DNA from: Leptospira interrogans serovar Manilae
GTDB taxonomy: Bacteria > Spirochaetota > Leptospiria > Leptospirales > Leptospiraceae
Length of the DNA stretch: 32,300 nucleotides
Assembly (NCBI GenBank): GCA_945887855.1
Contig: CAMCZP010000025.1
Coordinates: 1-32,300, forward strand
Reading direction: 5' to 3'
In this document: positions 17,902-26,546 of the stretch, piece by piece
How the letters are laid out: each line of letters starts with the position of its first letter
Position numbering within the stretch: position 1 is the stretch's first letter
The notes under the pieces: model-generated
What the model was told of the DNA's origin: nothing
The model's database searches: none
Seen by the model: only the letters and a program-made list of their open reading frames with translations
Program-made: the position numbers and the translations under genes

Positions 17902-19365
17902 ATGAGCCAAAATTTATTACTTAGTAAAATTGAAAATACTACTATGCAATGGACTTTTATTACTAACTTAAATTATATGCAAATCTCATCTTATTTGCAG
18001 AGTTTATTTTTAAAATTAGAAAAACCCTATTTATCTGAAACAGTTTTTATGATTTTAAAAGAACTACTCATGAATGCAAATAGAGCCAACTCCAAAAAAA
18101 TATTTTTAGAAACAAATTCAATTGATGTTTCCAATACCAATGAGTATTCAAAAGCAATTCAAATATTTAAATCTGAAATTGTATCAAATTGGGAGTCTTT
18201 GAAAGGTGGTATTACAAATTCCAATTATAATGTACAACTAAGTATTCAAGCAAAAGATAAAAGTATATCTTTTATTGTTAATAATAATGCCCCTTTGTTA
18301 CCAATTGAAAGAGAGAGAATAAATATTAGAATACAAAAATCAGACTTATATAAAACCGTAATTGATGCTTATAAAGATATGGGTGATACTTCTGAGAGTG
18401 CAGGTCTTGGAATAGTTATGAGCATATTATTATTAAGAAATATAGGATTAGATAAAAATAATCTGTTTTTGATAAGTAATGAAAAATCAACTTCTTTTGA
18501 GCTTGTAATACCAATAGAAATTGTTCCGTTAGAAATTTCTTCAATGATTAAAGATAAGTTATTAGATGAATTAAAAACACTTCCTTCTCTCTCGAATTCT
18601 ACCCAAAAGCTAATCAATCTTTGTTCCGATCCCGACCTAGATATGAAACAACTCATAGACACTATTGAAAAAAATCCAAGTGTTAGTGCTGAAATACTAA
18701 AACTTGCAAATTCAGTAGGTTTTATTATGAAATCTAAGACAATGCCAATCTCACAAGCAGTTAAAATTATAGGAATCAAAGCTATATTTAGATTGTTATA
18801 CGCTATGGGATCGATGAATGTTTTGAGCAAATCCTATTCAAGAATGGAAGCCCAATGGGAGCACTCCAGAAGAACTAGTTTTTATGCAAGCATTCTACTT
18901 AAAGACTTCGGATTGGGAAAATTAGGTGAGAGTGTTTTATCAGGAGCACTTCTTCATAACATAGGAAAAATAGTACTACTTTCAGCCGATAAAGAATTTT
19001 TTCCTGTAGTTCGCGAACTCACAAATAATCGGGCAACTGAAAATTCAAAAGTATTGGAAGAAGCTGCAATTGGTTTGAGTTATTCAAAATTAGGTGCTAT
19101 GCTAGCAGAGAAATGGAATTTTCCTGAAGATCTAAAATGTATCATAGAGTATCACCAACAACCATATATGGCACCAGAAAAGTACCAAAAGATTATTGAA
19201 ATTGTATATTTATCATATAATTTGGCATCTAGAAGCCAGGGCACCGTCCATTTCTTTTCATTAAATATGGAAGTATTAAATAAGTACAAAATAATTACAT
19301 CTGATGACTTTGAAAATTTATTTTTGAGATTAGAAGAGCGGTACAAAAAAGAAGGTAAAGATTAA
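17902..19365 (+). CDS. GHKL ATPase-like plus HDOD domain signalling protein
   Basis: The 487-residue protein has two parts. Residues about 40-205 resemble a histidine-kinase-type ATPase: ELLMNANRA (54-62) is the N box, FIVNNNAPLL (124-133) takes the place of the G1 box, and SAGLGIVMSILLLRNIGL (166-183) the G2 box; no phosphorylatable His domain is seen. Residues about 215-480 are an HDOD domain, from LPSLSNSTQKLINLC through NPSVSAEILKLANSVGF and ISQAVKIIGIKAIF to SGALLHNIGKIVLL, where the HD pair of true phosphohydrolases is His-Asn (352-353). It is likely a non-catalytic signalling protein. AAGGA five bases before the ATG supports the start. A vWA-like gene follows after 29 bases. Confidence 0.85.
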   Translation: MSQNLLLSKIENTTMQWTFITNLNYMQISSYLQSLFLKLEKPYLSETVFMILKELLMNANRANSKKIFLETNSIDVSNTNEYSKAIQIFKSEIVSNWESLKGGITNSNYNVQLSIQAKDKSISFIVNNNAPLLPIERERINIRIQKSDLYKTVIDAYKDMGDTSESAGLGIVMSILLLRNIGLDKNNLFLISNEKSTSFELVIPIEIVPLEISSMIKDKLLDELKTLPSLSNSTQKLINLCSDPDLDMKQLIDTIEKNPSVSAEILKLANSVGFIMKSKTMPISQAVKIIGIKAIFRLLYAMGSMNVLSKSYSRMEAQWEHSRRTSFYASILLKDFGLGKLGESVLSGALLHNIGKIVLLSADKEFFPVVRELTNNRATENSKVLEEAAIGLSYSKLGAMLAEKWNFPEDLKCIIEYHQQPYMAPEKYQKIIEIVYLSYNLASRSQGTVHFFSLNMEVLNKYKIITSDDFENLFLRLEERYKKEGKD

Positions 19366-19394
19366 CCTTGCTTAATCTAAAATAAGGAATTACT

Positions 19395-20570
19395 GTGCTA
19401 GAGTTACCCGGTTTTAAGGGATTACGAAAAATTCCATGGAAAAACATATCTCCCGGTATGATTGTAATTAGTGGAGTAAGTGTAAATAACACAACTCCTC
19501 CAGAATTATTTAATTATCCTATATTAAATGCAGGTCTTATTTATGAGATAACTAAAAAATATCATTTTAAAGACGGAAAAGAAGTAGTTATCGCTGAGGT
19601 TGAAAAAGGAAATTCCCCTGAAAAGTTAGCAATATCTCTGAGAACAGTGGAAAAAAGACTCCAAATAGTAAATGAATTTAGAAAGTATATTCTTCAAAAA
19701 AAAATTTTACTCTCAGAAAAAATTGAATTTAAGGATATCAAACAGAATAGAGTTATAGATTCTGAGTTTGTTGTAAAATCTGAAAGTATTCTAAATCTTT
19801 TTAATTCTTTTCAAGTTAAATTAAAAGGTTTTAAAACTCCATCGATATTTAATAAATTATCTGAAGATATATTATTAATTGATATATTCAATAAAGGTAT
19901 TATAAAAAAATTTGATTTTCCCGATGACAGACAAATTTTAATTCATTTAGTAATTGATTACTCCAAAGAGATGTTTGAATCTAAGTATTTAAAAGAAACT
20001 ATATTAGCTATAGAATCATTTAAAAAGTTAGTTTTAGATTGTAATATTAATATGACTTTACATTACTATGGATTCTCAGATGAATGTAATCCATTAAAAA
20101 CTCCCATCTCAGAAAGGGATATGGAACGGAAGGGAAGGAATTATAGTTCTTTTCAAAAAAAAATCCTTAGGTTTAAAAAACCAAATGTAATAAACAAAGT
20201 TATTCTTATTAGCTGTGGAACCCCTGATGACTTTGTGGATGCCATAGAAACAGGAGGAAAATTAAAACGGGGGGGAATTGATTATTCACAAATTATGCTT
20301 CAAAAGATTCCTTTAAAAACTACTATAGAAAAGTGGAAAGCAATTTGTATGACATGTTCTGGAAATCAAATTATTTTAAAAGAAGTAGAACTTTTAGAAC
20401 TGGCTTTGTTGGAAATCTTTGATTTGTATATAGGCAACTTAACACTTGCAAATAAATCACTTGTAGAACCTGTATTTAAAGAATTTGTGAATCCTAAGGT
20501 AATCTCTAAAAATCCTAATGAGGAACAAAAGAAAAGAGTTATAAAAACTTTTGAATTTAAAAAATTATGA
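19395..20570 (+). CDS. protein with von Willebrand A-like domain
   Basis: The start is GTG with AGGA six bases ahead, giving 391 residues. The N-terminal 75 residues (SPGMIVISGVSV, GLIYEITKKYHF, GKEVVIAEVEKG) look like a small beta domain. From about 175, ILIHLVIDYSKEMFESKYLKETILAIESFKKLV and LHYYGFSDECNPL fit a von Willebrand A fold in which DYSKE stands for the metal-site DxSxS; the later VILISCGTPDDFVDAIETGG supplies another strand and loop. No signal peptide is present. Tight spacing after the HDOD gene suggests that it works in the same signalling module. A hairpin terminator begins two bases after its stop. The specific function is unknown. Confidence 0.65.
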   Translation: MLELPGFKGLRKIPWKNISPGMIVISGVSVNNTTPPELFNYPILNAGLIYEITKKYHFKDGKEVVIAEVEKGNSPEKLAISLRTVEKRLQIVNEFRKYILQKKILLSEKIEFKDIKQNRVIDSEFVVKSESILNLFNSFQVKLKGFKTPSIFNKLSEDILLIDIFNKGIIKKFDFPDDRQILIHLVIDYSKEMFESKYLKETILAIESFKKLVLDCNINMTLHYYGFSDECNPLKTPISERDMERKGRNYSSFQKKILRFKKPNVINKVILISCGTPDDFVDAIETGGKLKRGGIDYSQIMLQKIPLKTTIEKWKAICMTCSGNQIILKEVELLELALLEIFDLYIGNLTLANKSLVEPVFKEFVNPKVISKNPNEEQKKRVIKTFEFKKL

Positions 20571-20571
20571 G

Positions 20572-20602
20572 AAATCCACACCTAAAAATGATGTGGATTT
20601 TT
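20572..20602 (+). terminator. intrinsic terminator between convergent genes
   Basis: AAATCCACA (20572-20580) and TGTGGATTT (20592-20600) form a perfect nine-base stem around an 11-base loop, with a T-run at its end (20598-20602). It starts two bases after the vWA-like stop and precedes the convergent FcpA-like stop by 18 bases. It can serve the plus strand and, less well, the minus strand. Confidence 0.75.
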
Positions 20603-20620
20603 GCTATAAAATGTTTGTAT

Positions 20621-21469
20621 TTAGTTACTTTCTCTAGCTTCTACTTCTCTTTGGAGCTCATCTTCATCAGGACCATCTATAGGACCAATTCTTTTTTGGA
20701 TCTTCTTGTACTGCGCAGAATCCTTACCATATGCAATTTCTGAGTACAGGAGAAGCTCTTGGTTTTTCTTTCTTTTAAATTTCCTAGCAATGGATTCTTT
20801 TTTGTATTTTGCTGCCTGTCTTTCATTGAATTCATAACACACAGCTAAAAGTTTGTGTGGCTCGGATTCTTTTTTGTAACTATCTCCCAAGGATATGTAT
20901 TGTTCAATCATGTCCATTGCCTGGTTGTAGTTTTTCATTCTAAGTTGGTGCTTAATGTACTCTCTATAAATAGATGCTTTGATATCAATATAAACTTGGG
21001 ATGTGACGGCTTCAGGGTTTTCAATTTTGTCGAGAGCAGTCATTCCCTTAACAAGCTCCATTACGGAATTTTTTCTTCCTTCTAATGAGATTCTCTTTGA
21101 TTCCCTATCTTGGTCGATTTCCCTTGTCTTTTTTTGCCAATCATATTTATCCTGTGGTTTGGATTCTTTGGAAGCGGATTCTCTTTTATCTTTGATAAGT
21201 TTTTCAGAAGCCTTGTAGATGGCTAAGGAAGTATTGAAGTGATTTTTTGCTTCCTCCATTCTGGCTATTGTGTTTTCTTCACTTAAATCATCTATAATTT
21301 TGATATCCTGGAATGCTTCCACTTCATCCGCTTCTTTACCCCAAGACCCATCAGGTTTCTTTTTTGGGTCAGAGATGATAAGCTCAACTTTATCATCTGA
21401 TTTTGTGTCACTAAAAATAGGACTCAGGAATATGTTTGTTAAAAGAAGGGAAATTACAATTAGTCTCAT
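20621..21469 (-). CDS. secreted helical protein, probably FcpA-like flagellar sheath protein
   Basis: The 282-residue protein has a clean signal peptide (MRLIVISLLLTNIFLSPIFS, cut near residue 20, no Cys) and a charged, almost fully helical mature part. The segments DGSWGKEADEVEAFQDIKII, LSEENTIARMEEAKNHF, KYDWQKKTREIDQDRE and IDIKASIYREYIKHQLRMKNYNQAMDMIEQYI recall the leptospiral flagellar-coiling proteins FcpA and FcpB, which coat the periplasmic flagellar filament. The second half looks tetratricopeptide-like, and the C-terminus is acidic. It stands alone between topA and a convergent operon, with its own promoter and AAGG seven bases before the ATG. Identification is from recalled similarity and needs an alignment; the signal peptide and helical nature are seen directly. 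Confidence 0.55.
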   Translation of the reverse strand: MRLIVISLLLTNIFLSPIFSDTKSDDKVELIISDPKKKPDGSWGKEADEVEAFQDIKIIDDLSEENTIARMEEAKNHFNTSLAIYKASEKLIKDKRESASKESKPQDKYDWQKKTREIDQDRESKRISLEGRKNSVMELVKGMTALDKIENPEAVTSQVYIDIKASIYREYIKHQLRMKNYNQAMDMIEQYISLGDSYKKESEPHKLLAVCYEFNERQAAKYKKESIARKFKRKKNQELLLYSEIAYGKDSAQYKKIQKRIGPIDGPDEDELQREVEARESN

Positions 21470-21497
21470 ACAGTTACCTTTCGGATTTAATCATCTA

Positions 21498-21525
21498 ATT
21501 GTAAAATAAAATAGAAGTATTGCAA
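21498..21525 (-). promoter_or_regulatory. sigma-70-type promoter of the FcpA-like gene
   Basis: On the minus strand TTGCAA (21525-21520) and TACAAT (21503-21498) are 16 bases apart. The -10 box matches consensus at five of six positions. The start would lie near 21491, giving a leader of about 22 bases that contains the ribosome site. It makes the gene independent of topA. Confidence 0.5.
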
Positions 21526-21562
21526 GTAGAAATTGATTTTTTTAGTTCGAAAATTTTAGTTT

Positions 21563-23404
21563 CTAAGCTTGGTTTGCATATTCAGCATATTCACAATAGG
21601 GAAATTTAGAGCACAGCCAATATACTTTTTTTTCCCGGGATATTTTTTGTTTAAGATGACCCTCCTTGCAAAGGGGGCATTGTTTTTCTTCTGTCTTTTT
21701 ACCTACTTTTACTTTCAGAGAAAATTGGATTTTATTGTAAATTTCACGCAGAAATCCTATCCCTTCCTTTTTTCCTTCACTGATTAGATCCAACTCTTTC
21801 TCCATTGTGGAAGAGAACTCATCCGATATAAGTTCGGAAAAACGGCCACTTATTTCTTGGTTTATGGTTTCCCCAAGGGGTGTGGGAAACAATTCTCCCT
21901 TCTTTTGTAAAATATAGTTTCTTTTATAGAGTGTTTCCAGTGTGGAGGCAAAGGTGGATGGTCTCCCAATTCCAGTTTTCTCCATTTTATCAATGATACT
22001 CGATTCTTTGTATCTAGAAGGTGGGGAACTTTCCCTGCAATGTAGTTTTACTTCTTTGCAATAAACCTCTGTTCCAATTTTCCAATTCGGAAATTGATCA
22101 TTTTGTACTGGTATATTAGCAAAATCCTTATATCCATTTTGGATTGAGGATTCAAGTCGAAACTCAAAATTATTTTTACCATCTGAGAGAGTCCCCTGGA
22201 GTATTTTTTTTTCATGGGGTGCTAAAAAAGAAGTGAGATATCTATTTTTAATGAGGTCATACAATTTTTTTTCATCATTTGAGAGATTAGATATTAGGGA
22301 TTTATCGTTTAATTCTGTAGGACGAACTGCTTCATGTGCATCTTGTTTTCCTGATTTTAATTTTGATCGAAAGAGTGGATTTATGGGGATTGCAATAGTT
22401 TTAGATATATATTCTAATGCTAAGTTGATTGCGGATGGAATTACCCTGGTAGAATCAGTTCTTAAGTATGTTATTAAACCTCTGGAAGAATTTGTTCCCT
22501 CAAAAAGATTTTGGGCTAGTTTCATGGTTTTTGTGGGTGAAAACTTTAGAGCCTGGTACGCTGTTTTTTGCAAACTCGATGTGATAAATGGTGGCGGAGG
22601 ATAGTCTTTTTTTTTAAATTCTTTAATTTCTAAAACAGAAAATTTTGAATTGGGTAATTTTACCACAAGGGATTCACCGGGACTTACATTTAAGTTTTCT
22701 TGGTTTGTTTGTACAGAAAATAATTTTAGTATATCGATTAATTCATTACTTTTAAATTCTTTTTTATTATCAGCATTTTTATATTTAGCATTTACAGTAA
22801 ATGAAGTTTGTTTATCTAAAAAAAATCCTTCTATGCTAAATAAATTTTCTTTTTTGAATTGGATAATTTCTTTCTCCCGTTCACAGATCCATCTAAGAAC
22901 GGGAGATTGCACTCTTCCTGCAGAAAGATTTTTTCCAAATTTCCACAAAATTGGACTAAAACTATATCCCGTAATACGATCTAAAATTCTTCTAGTGGTT
23001 TGAGAATCTACTAATTTTAAATCGATACTTCCCCTTTCATTGATAGATTTAAGTACAGCATCAGAAGTAATTTCTTTAAGTCGAATTCTATAAAATTTTT
23101 TATTTTCTTGGCTAATGAGGTTTTGGATATGAAATGAAATAGCCTCACCTTCCCTATCCGGATCTGTTGCAAGATAGACAGTATCTATATTTTTTAACTC
23201 TTTTAAAATATCCTGAACAATTTTTTTTTTCCCTTTGAGGAACACCCATTCGGGCTCAAAATTATTAATGATATCAACGCCCAGATGAGAAGAAGGAAGG
23301 TCAACTAAATGTCCAAAACTTGCTATTACTTTATAGTCTTTTCCCAGGTACTTTGAAATTGTTTTAGCTTTTGAGGGAGATTCAACTATAAATAATTTTT
23401 TCAT
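21563..23404 (-). CDS. topA: DNA topoisomerase I
   Basis: The 613-residue type IA enzyme relaxes negative supercoils. The Toprim domain starts at once (KKLFIVESPSKAKTISKYLG) and includes LATDPDREGEAI (78-89). The SAGRVQSPVLRWICERE helix (161-177) and the catalytic Tyr313 in GLITYLRTDSTRV are present. Only one C-terminal zinc-finger module remains (Cys576, Cys579, Cys598, Cys604), so the tail is much shorter than in E. coli TopA, consistent with other compact family members. The start shares a base with the dgt stop (TAATG), so the pair is co-translated. Confidence 0.96.
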   Translation of the reverse strand: MKKLFIVESPSKAKTISKYLGKDYKVIASFGHLVDLPSSHLGVDIINNFEPEWVFLKGKKKIVQDILKELKNIDTVYLATDPDREGEAISFHIQNLISQENKKFYRIRLKEITSDAVLKSINERGSIDLKLVDSQTTRRILDRITGYSFSPILWKFGKNLSAGRVQSPVLRWICEREKEIIQFKKENLFSIEGFFLDKQTSFTVNAKYKNADNKKEFKSNELIDILKLFSVQTNQENLNVSPGESLVVKLPNSKFSVLEIKEFKKKDYPPPPFITSSLQKTAYQALKFSPTKTMKLAQNLFEGTNSSRGLITYLRTDSTRVIPSAINLALEYISKTIAIPINPLFRSKLKSGKQDAHEAVRPTELNDKSLISNLSNDEKKLYDLIKNRYLTSFLAPHEKKILQGTLSDGKNNFEFRLESSIQNGYKDFANIPVQNDQFPNWKIGTEVYCKEVKLHCRESSPPSRYKESSIIDKMEKTGIGRPSTFASTLETLYKRNYILQKKGELFPTPLGETINQEISGRFSELISDEFSSTMEKELDLISEGKKEGIGFLREIYNKIQFSLKVKVGKKTEEKQCPLCKEGHLKQKISREKKVYWLCSKFPYCEYAEYANQA

Positions 23405-24555
23405 TATTCCAAAAATCCGAATTCTCTGGCTTTTAATTCTGCATAACGATCTGTCATACCACTTATATAATCGCTAATTGCCCTATGAATACCTTCTTGT
23501 TCAGCTCTTTTTTTATAATTATCCGGAATATTTGAATTATTTTTAAGTAAGTAATAAAATAAAAATTCAATAATTTTTTGTCCAAACCTAGATTTACTCA
23601 CTACTTTTTCGTGTTGGTATAAGTTTTCTTTTAAATAATTTTTTAATTGTATGACAAGTGGAGAAATTTCTTTTGAATAACCAACAGGTCTTTCTCCCCT
23701 CTTCCACGCTTCCCCTAAATTTTTGCGATTCATTATATTTAAATGAAAAAGGGATCTTTCAGTTGTTTCAATTAGATCGGTAACCACTTCATTCATCATA
23801 GATCGAAGTGCTTTTCGAATGATTAAATCATCATGTAAATGAGAAAATAATTCATAAGACTCCAAATAGTGTTTTTGCCATAGCTCACATTGTTTTAAAT
23901 TTTCAGCACTGATTAGATTTCTTTCCAAGCCATCTTCAATATCATGGTGTGTGTAGGCAATTTCATCTGATATATCCGAAACAAGGGCTTCAAGACTGGG
24001 GCCCTGTTCCTGTCGCATGATATAGAGGTCTGTCTTTTCATAGTCCGAACCATGTTTCAATAATCCAATCAATGTCATTCTACAAAGATTTAATCCTGGA
24101 AATTCGGGGTACCTGGTTTCCAGGCTACGTACAATTCTCAGGGATTGTTTGTTATGTTCAAATCCACCCGATTCTTTCATTAGATCAGATAGAATATCCT
24201 GACCGGCATGACCAAATGGGGTATGACCTAGGTCATGGGCTAGGCTAATAACCTCTGCCAAATTAGAATTCAGCCCTAAGGCTGTGGAGACTGTTCTAGA
24301 GATCCCTGCAACTTCTAAAGTATGAGTGAGGCGTGTTCTAAAGTTATCGCCCTCTGAATTGATAAATACTTGGGTTTTGTATTCTAATCTCTTGAATGCC
24401 CTGCTATGGAAGATTCTATCCCGATCTCTGTGTAAGGGGAGTCTATACGGATGGGGGGGTTCCGGAAAAAATCGTTCTTCAGTTTCTGAATTTTTTACTG
24501 CAAACTCAGAGAGTTTTGAATCTTCTTCTGCATAAAGTAAGGTTAAATTTTTCAT
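23404..24555 (-). CDS. dgt: deoxyguanosinetriphosphate triphosphohydrolase-like protein
   Basis: The 383-residue HD-domain enzyme splits dNTPs to nucleoside and triphosphate. The conserved start DRDRIFHSRAFKRLEYKTQVF (44-64) leads to the metal ligands His78 (RLTHTLEVA) and His107-Asp108 (LAHDLGHTPFGHAG), and DISDEIAYTHHDIEDGL supplies the later Asp. This layout matches the shorter Dgt-like type common outside enterobacteria. It is divergent from the DedA gene across 76 bases and is followed by topA with a TAATG junction. No clear ribosome site precedes the ATG. Confidence 0.92.
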   Translation of the reverse strand: MKNLTLLYAEEDSKLSEFAVKNSETEERFFPEPPHPYRLPLHRDRDRIFHSRAFKRLEYKTQVFINSEGDNFRTRLTHTLEVAGISRTVSTALGLNSNLAEVISLAHDLGHTPFGHAGQDILSDLMKESGGFEHNKQSLRIVRSLETRYPEFPGLNLCRMTLIGLLKHGSDYEKTDLYIMRQEQGPSLEALVSDISDEIAYTHHDIEDGLERNLISAENLKQCELWQKHYLESYELFSHLHDDLIIRKALRSMMNEVVTDLIETTERSLFHLNIMNRKNLGEAWKRGERPVGYSKEISPLVIQLKNYLKENLYQHEKVVSKSRFGQKIIEFLFYYLLKNNSNIPDNYKKRAEQEGIHRAISDYISGMTDRYAELKAREFGFLE

Positions 24556-24631
24556 TGATTTATTACTTGTATTGGATACGTCCTAAAGTATTCTGGGGTC
24601 ACTCAGTAAAAAAAAGAAACTACTTATTTAA

Positions 24632-25243
24632 ATGGAACTATTAAATATTCTTGTGACACTCTTTACCAACCATGGATATGCCGCTGTATTCAGTGTGCTT
24701 CTCCTCTGTGGATTTGGACTTCCTGTGCCGGAAGATGTTACATTGGTTGCAGGTGGTGTAATTTCAGGGATTGAAAACTCTCCCATGAGAATTCATATTA
24801 TGTTTTTAGTGGGTATGGCAGGGGTCATGGTAGGTGATTCCATAATGTTTTTAGCGGGGTATTTTAAGGGCGAGCAAATCTTAAAGTCAAAACTAATAGC
24901 AAGAATTGTAACACAAGAAAGATATGAATCGGTTCAGGTTCAATTTGAAAAGTACGGAAAATGGGTTGTTTTTATGGCAAGATTTATGCCCGGGCTGAGG
25001 GCTGCTATATTTCTAACTGCCGGTATTTCCAAAAAAGTTAGTTTTATACGATTCTTTTTAACGGATGGATTTGCAGCTATTATCAGTGTTCCAATTTGGG
25101 TATACCTAGGATTTTACTTTGCGTCTAACTTTGAATTATTATTAGAGCATCTTCACAGGGGACAAATGATTGTTCTTTCTATCGTGGGGATAGGAATATT
25201 ACTGGGATTTTTTCTAATTTACCGAAAACGAAAAACCGACTAA
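24632..25243 (+). CDS. DedA family membrane protein
   Basis: The 203-residue protein has several membrane segments (about 14-44, 52-75, 137-165 and 178-197) and the DedA marks GFGLPVPEDVTLVAGG (27-42), where the acidic residue after VP is typical, and ARFMPGLRAAIFLTAG (about 116-131) with the essential Arg residues. DedA proteins are inner-membrane proteins thought to flip or recycle lipid carriers. The HNH gene starts eight bases downstream. The ribosome site is weak or absent. Confidence 0.92.
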   Translation: MELLNILVTLFTNHGYAAVFSVLLLCGFGLPVPEDVTLVAGGVISGIENSPMRIHIMFLVGMAGVMVGDSIMFLAGYFKGEQILKSKLIARIVTQERYESVQVQFEKYGKWVVFMARFMPGLRAAIFLTAGISKKVSFIRFFLTDGFAAIISVPIWVYLGFYFASNFELLLEHLHRGQMIVLSIVGIGILLGFFLIYRKRKTD

Positions 25244-25251
25244 ATGTATAT

Positions 25252-25809
25252 ATGGATAAATTGAATCAACCGGTTCTGATATTAAATACAACCTATGTTC
25301 CAATTTCTATCCGATCTGTAAAAGATGCCATATGTATGGTGTTGCTAGAAAAAGCTCAAATAATCCGTTCCTCTGTTGATGACTTCATTCGTTCCGAAAA
25401 GCTTAGTATTCCCGTACCACACATAATTCTTCTCTCCAATTATTACTCCGTACCAAAAAAATCTATAAGGTTAAACCGAAACAGTATTTTAGAGCGTGAT
25501 AGCTATACATGTGTTTATTGTGGTAAAAAACCAGCTCCATCTAAACTGACAATTGATCACATTATCCCAAGAAGTAGATGGACTGAAGTTCAGGCTGATA
25601 AAAAACCTAAGGAATTTAATTCATGGGAAAACTTAGTCACTGCATGCAAAGAATGTAATACGAAAAAAGGTAATAAACTTCTCTCTGAAATAAAGTGGAA
25701 ATCACCAGATTCTTTTAAGTTAAAACCAAAAAATTCTATGATTATGAATATAAATAATTCCTCTATAGAAAAATATGGATGGAGTGAGTATCTCAACAAA
25801 GGAAAATAA
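25252..25809 (+). CDS. HNH endonuclease family protein
   Basis: The 185-residue protein opens with QPVLILNTTYVPISIRSVKDAICMVLLEKAQI, a domain that precedes HNH nucleases in many bacteria, and carries zinc Cys87 and Cys90 (CVYCG), the active-site LTIDHIIPRSR with Asp102 and His103, WENLVTACKECNTKKGN with Asn127, and Cys132 and Cys135. All HNH and zinc residues are present, so it should be active on nucleic acid. It is coupled to the DedA gene (eight-base gap) and probably depends on its ribosomes, as no ribosome site stands before the ATG. Its biological role is unknown. Confidence 0.9.
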   Translation: MDKLNQPVLILNTTYVPISIRSVKDAICMVLLEKAQIIRSSVDDFIRSEKLSIPVPHIILLSNYYSVPKKSIRLNRNSILERDSYTCVYCGKKPAPSKLTIDHIIPRSRWTEVQADKKPKEFNSWENLVTACKECNTKKGNKLLSEIKWKSPDSFKLKPKNSMIMNINNSSIEKYGWSEYLNKGK

Positions 25810-25833
25810 AAATTTCTCCTTTTCTTTAAAATT

Positions 25834-26409
25834 ATGAAGTTTCATTTCTTATATTTAATGGCGTTCCTGCAAAAAATTAGTTTTTGTGTTATTAATCGCA
25901 ACAATCCCAGTCTTTTTTCCGCCTGTCGGCAGAAAAAGATAGTTTTTGCAGTTGCATCTTTAATTTTTATATTTTTTAATTGTACGAATTATAGTGTTAC
26001 AAAAACTCTCCCAAATCCTCCTGTTTTAATTTCACTTGCAAAATTAAATACGGGCGGCCATCTCTTAGTCTATAGGGGTAATACATCAGATATATTTTTT
26101 GCTGGCTATAAACTTTATACGGGTTCATCTGCAACTGCGGCTAGAAATCCTTCCTCTCTTACGGCTGGCCTAGATTGTAGTAATAGATCTCTTATACCAA
26201 ATTTACCAATAGAGTACTCTATTGAAATTTATACATCCGAAGGATTGAGTGGGGTTGTTGAGGGAGATAATGGCAGCAGGGTTTGTAAATTTAAAACACT
26301 CTTAACATCAGGAGATTATATTTCTGTGAGAACACTTCTTCTCTCTTTTCAGATTGGTAGCCAGGGATTTCAGTTTTCAGCACCATCAAATGCTTTGGTT
26401 GTTCCTTGA
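25834..26409 (+). CDS. small lipoprotein with repeat-derived N-terminus
   Basis: The frame reads 191 residues from ATG 25834. The lipoprotein signal RQKKIVFAVASLIFIFFNC places the lipid-bearing Cys at residue 50, far from the start; residues about 9-40 are encoded by a 97-bp repeat that recurs after the gene. Translation may start at 25834, at ATG 25858 inside the repeat, or at a non-ATG codon nearer the KK. The mature part is beta-rich, with LISLAKLNTGGHLLVYRGN, FFAGYKLYTG and SIEIYTSEG segments suggesting a fibronectin-III-like fold, and two further Cys residues (in LDCSN and RVCKF) that could form a disulfide. The function is unknown; the product is probably exposed on a membrane surface. 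Confidence 0.7.
   Translation: MKFHFLYLMAFLQKISFCVINRNNPSLFSACRQKKIVFAVASLIFIFFNCTNYSVTKTLPNPPVLISLAKLNTGGHLLVYRGNTSDIFFAGYKLYTGSSATAARNPSSLTAGLDCSNRSLIPNLPIEYSIEIYTSEGLSGVVEGDNGSRVCKFKTLLTSGDYISVRTLLLSFQIGSQGFQFSAPSNALVVP
25857..25953 (+). repeat. 97-bp repeat element, copy 1
   Basis: This stretch matches 26421-26517 without gaps at about 84 percent of positions, counted by eye. It contains two hairpins: TGCAAAAA/TTTTTGTG-type arms near 25868-25888 and CTTTTTTC-GCC/GGC-GAAAAAG arms near 25911-25938. It lies inside the 5' coding part of the lipoprotein gene. Confidence 0.85.
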
Positions 26410-26420
26410 GTAAAATAAGA

Positions 26421-26517
26421 AATGGCGTTCCTGCAAAAAGTCAGTTTTTGCAATTTTATTCGCAACAATCCTAGGCTTTTTTCAGCCTGCCGGCGGAAAA
26501 AGTTAGTTATTCCAGTT
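26421..26517 (+). repeat. 97-bp repeat element, copy 2
   Basis: Second copy, in the same orientation, 11 bases after the lipoprotein stop. The first hairpin is perfect here (TGCAAAAA-GTCAG-TTTTTGCA), and the second reads CTTTTTTC-A-GCC-TGCC-GGC-G-GAAAAAG. Its reading frame still spells MAFLQK...RNNP.LFSACR.KK as in copy 1, but no gene follows, and the frame ends near the 3' end of the converging hydrolase gene. Confidence 0.85.
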
Positions 26518-26546
26518 ATGTCAGAAATAATTTATTTTTTTTATAC

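Noticed and set aside
18369..18830. A 153-residue minus-strand frame inside the HDOD gene
   Set aside because: The plus-strand frame has clear domains across this region; the antisense product has no family features.
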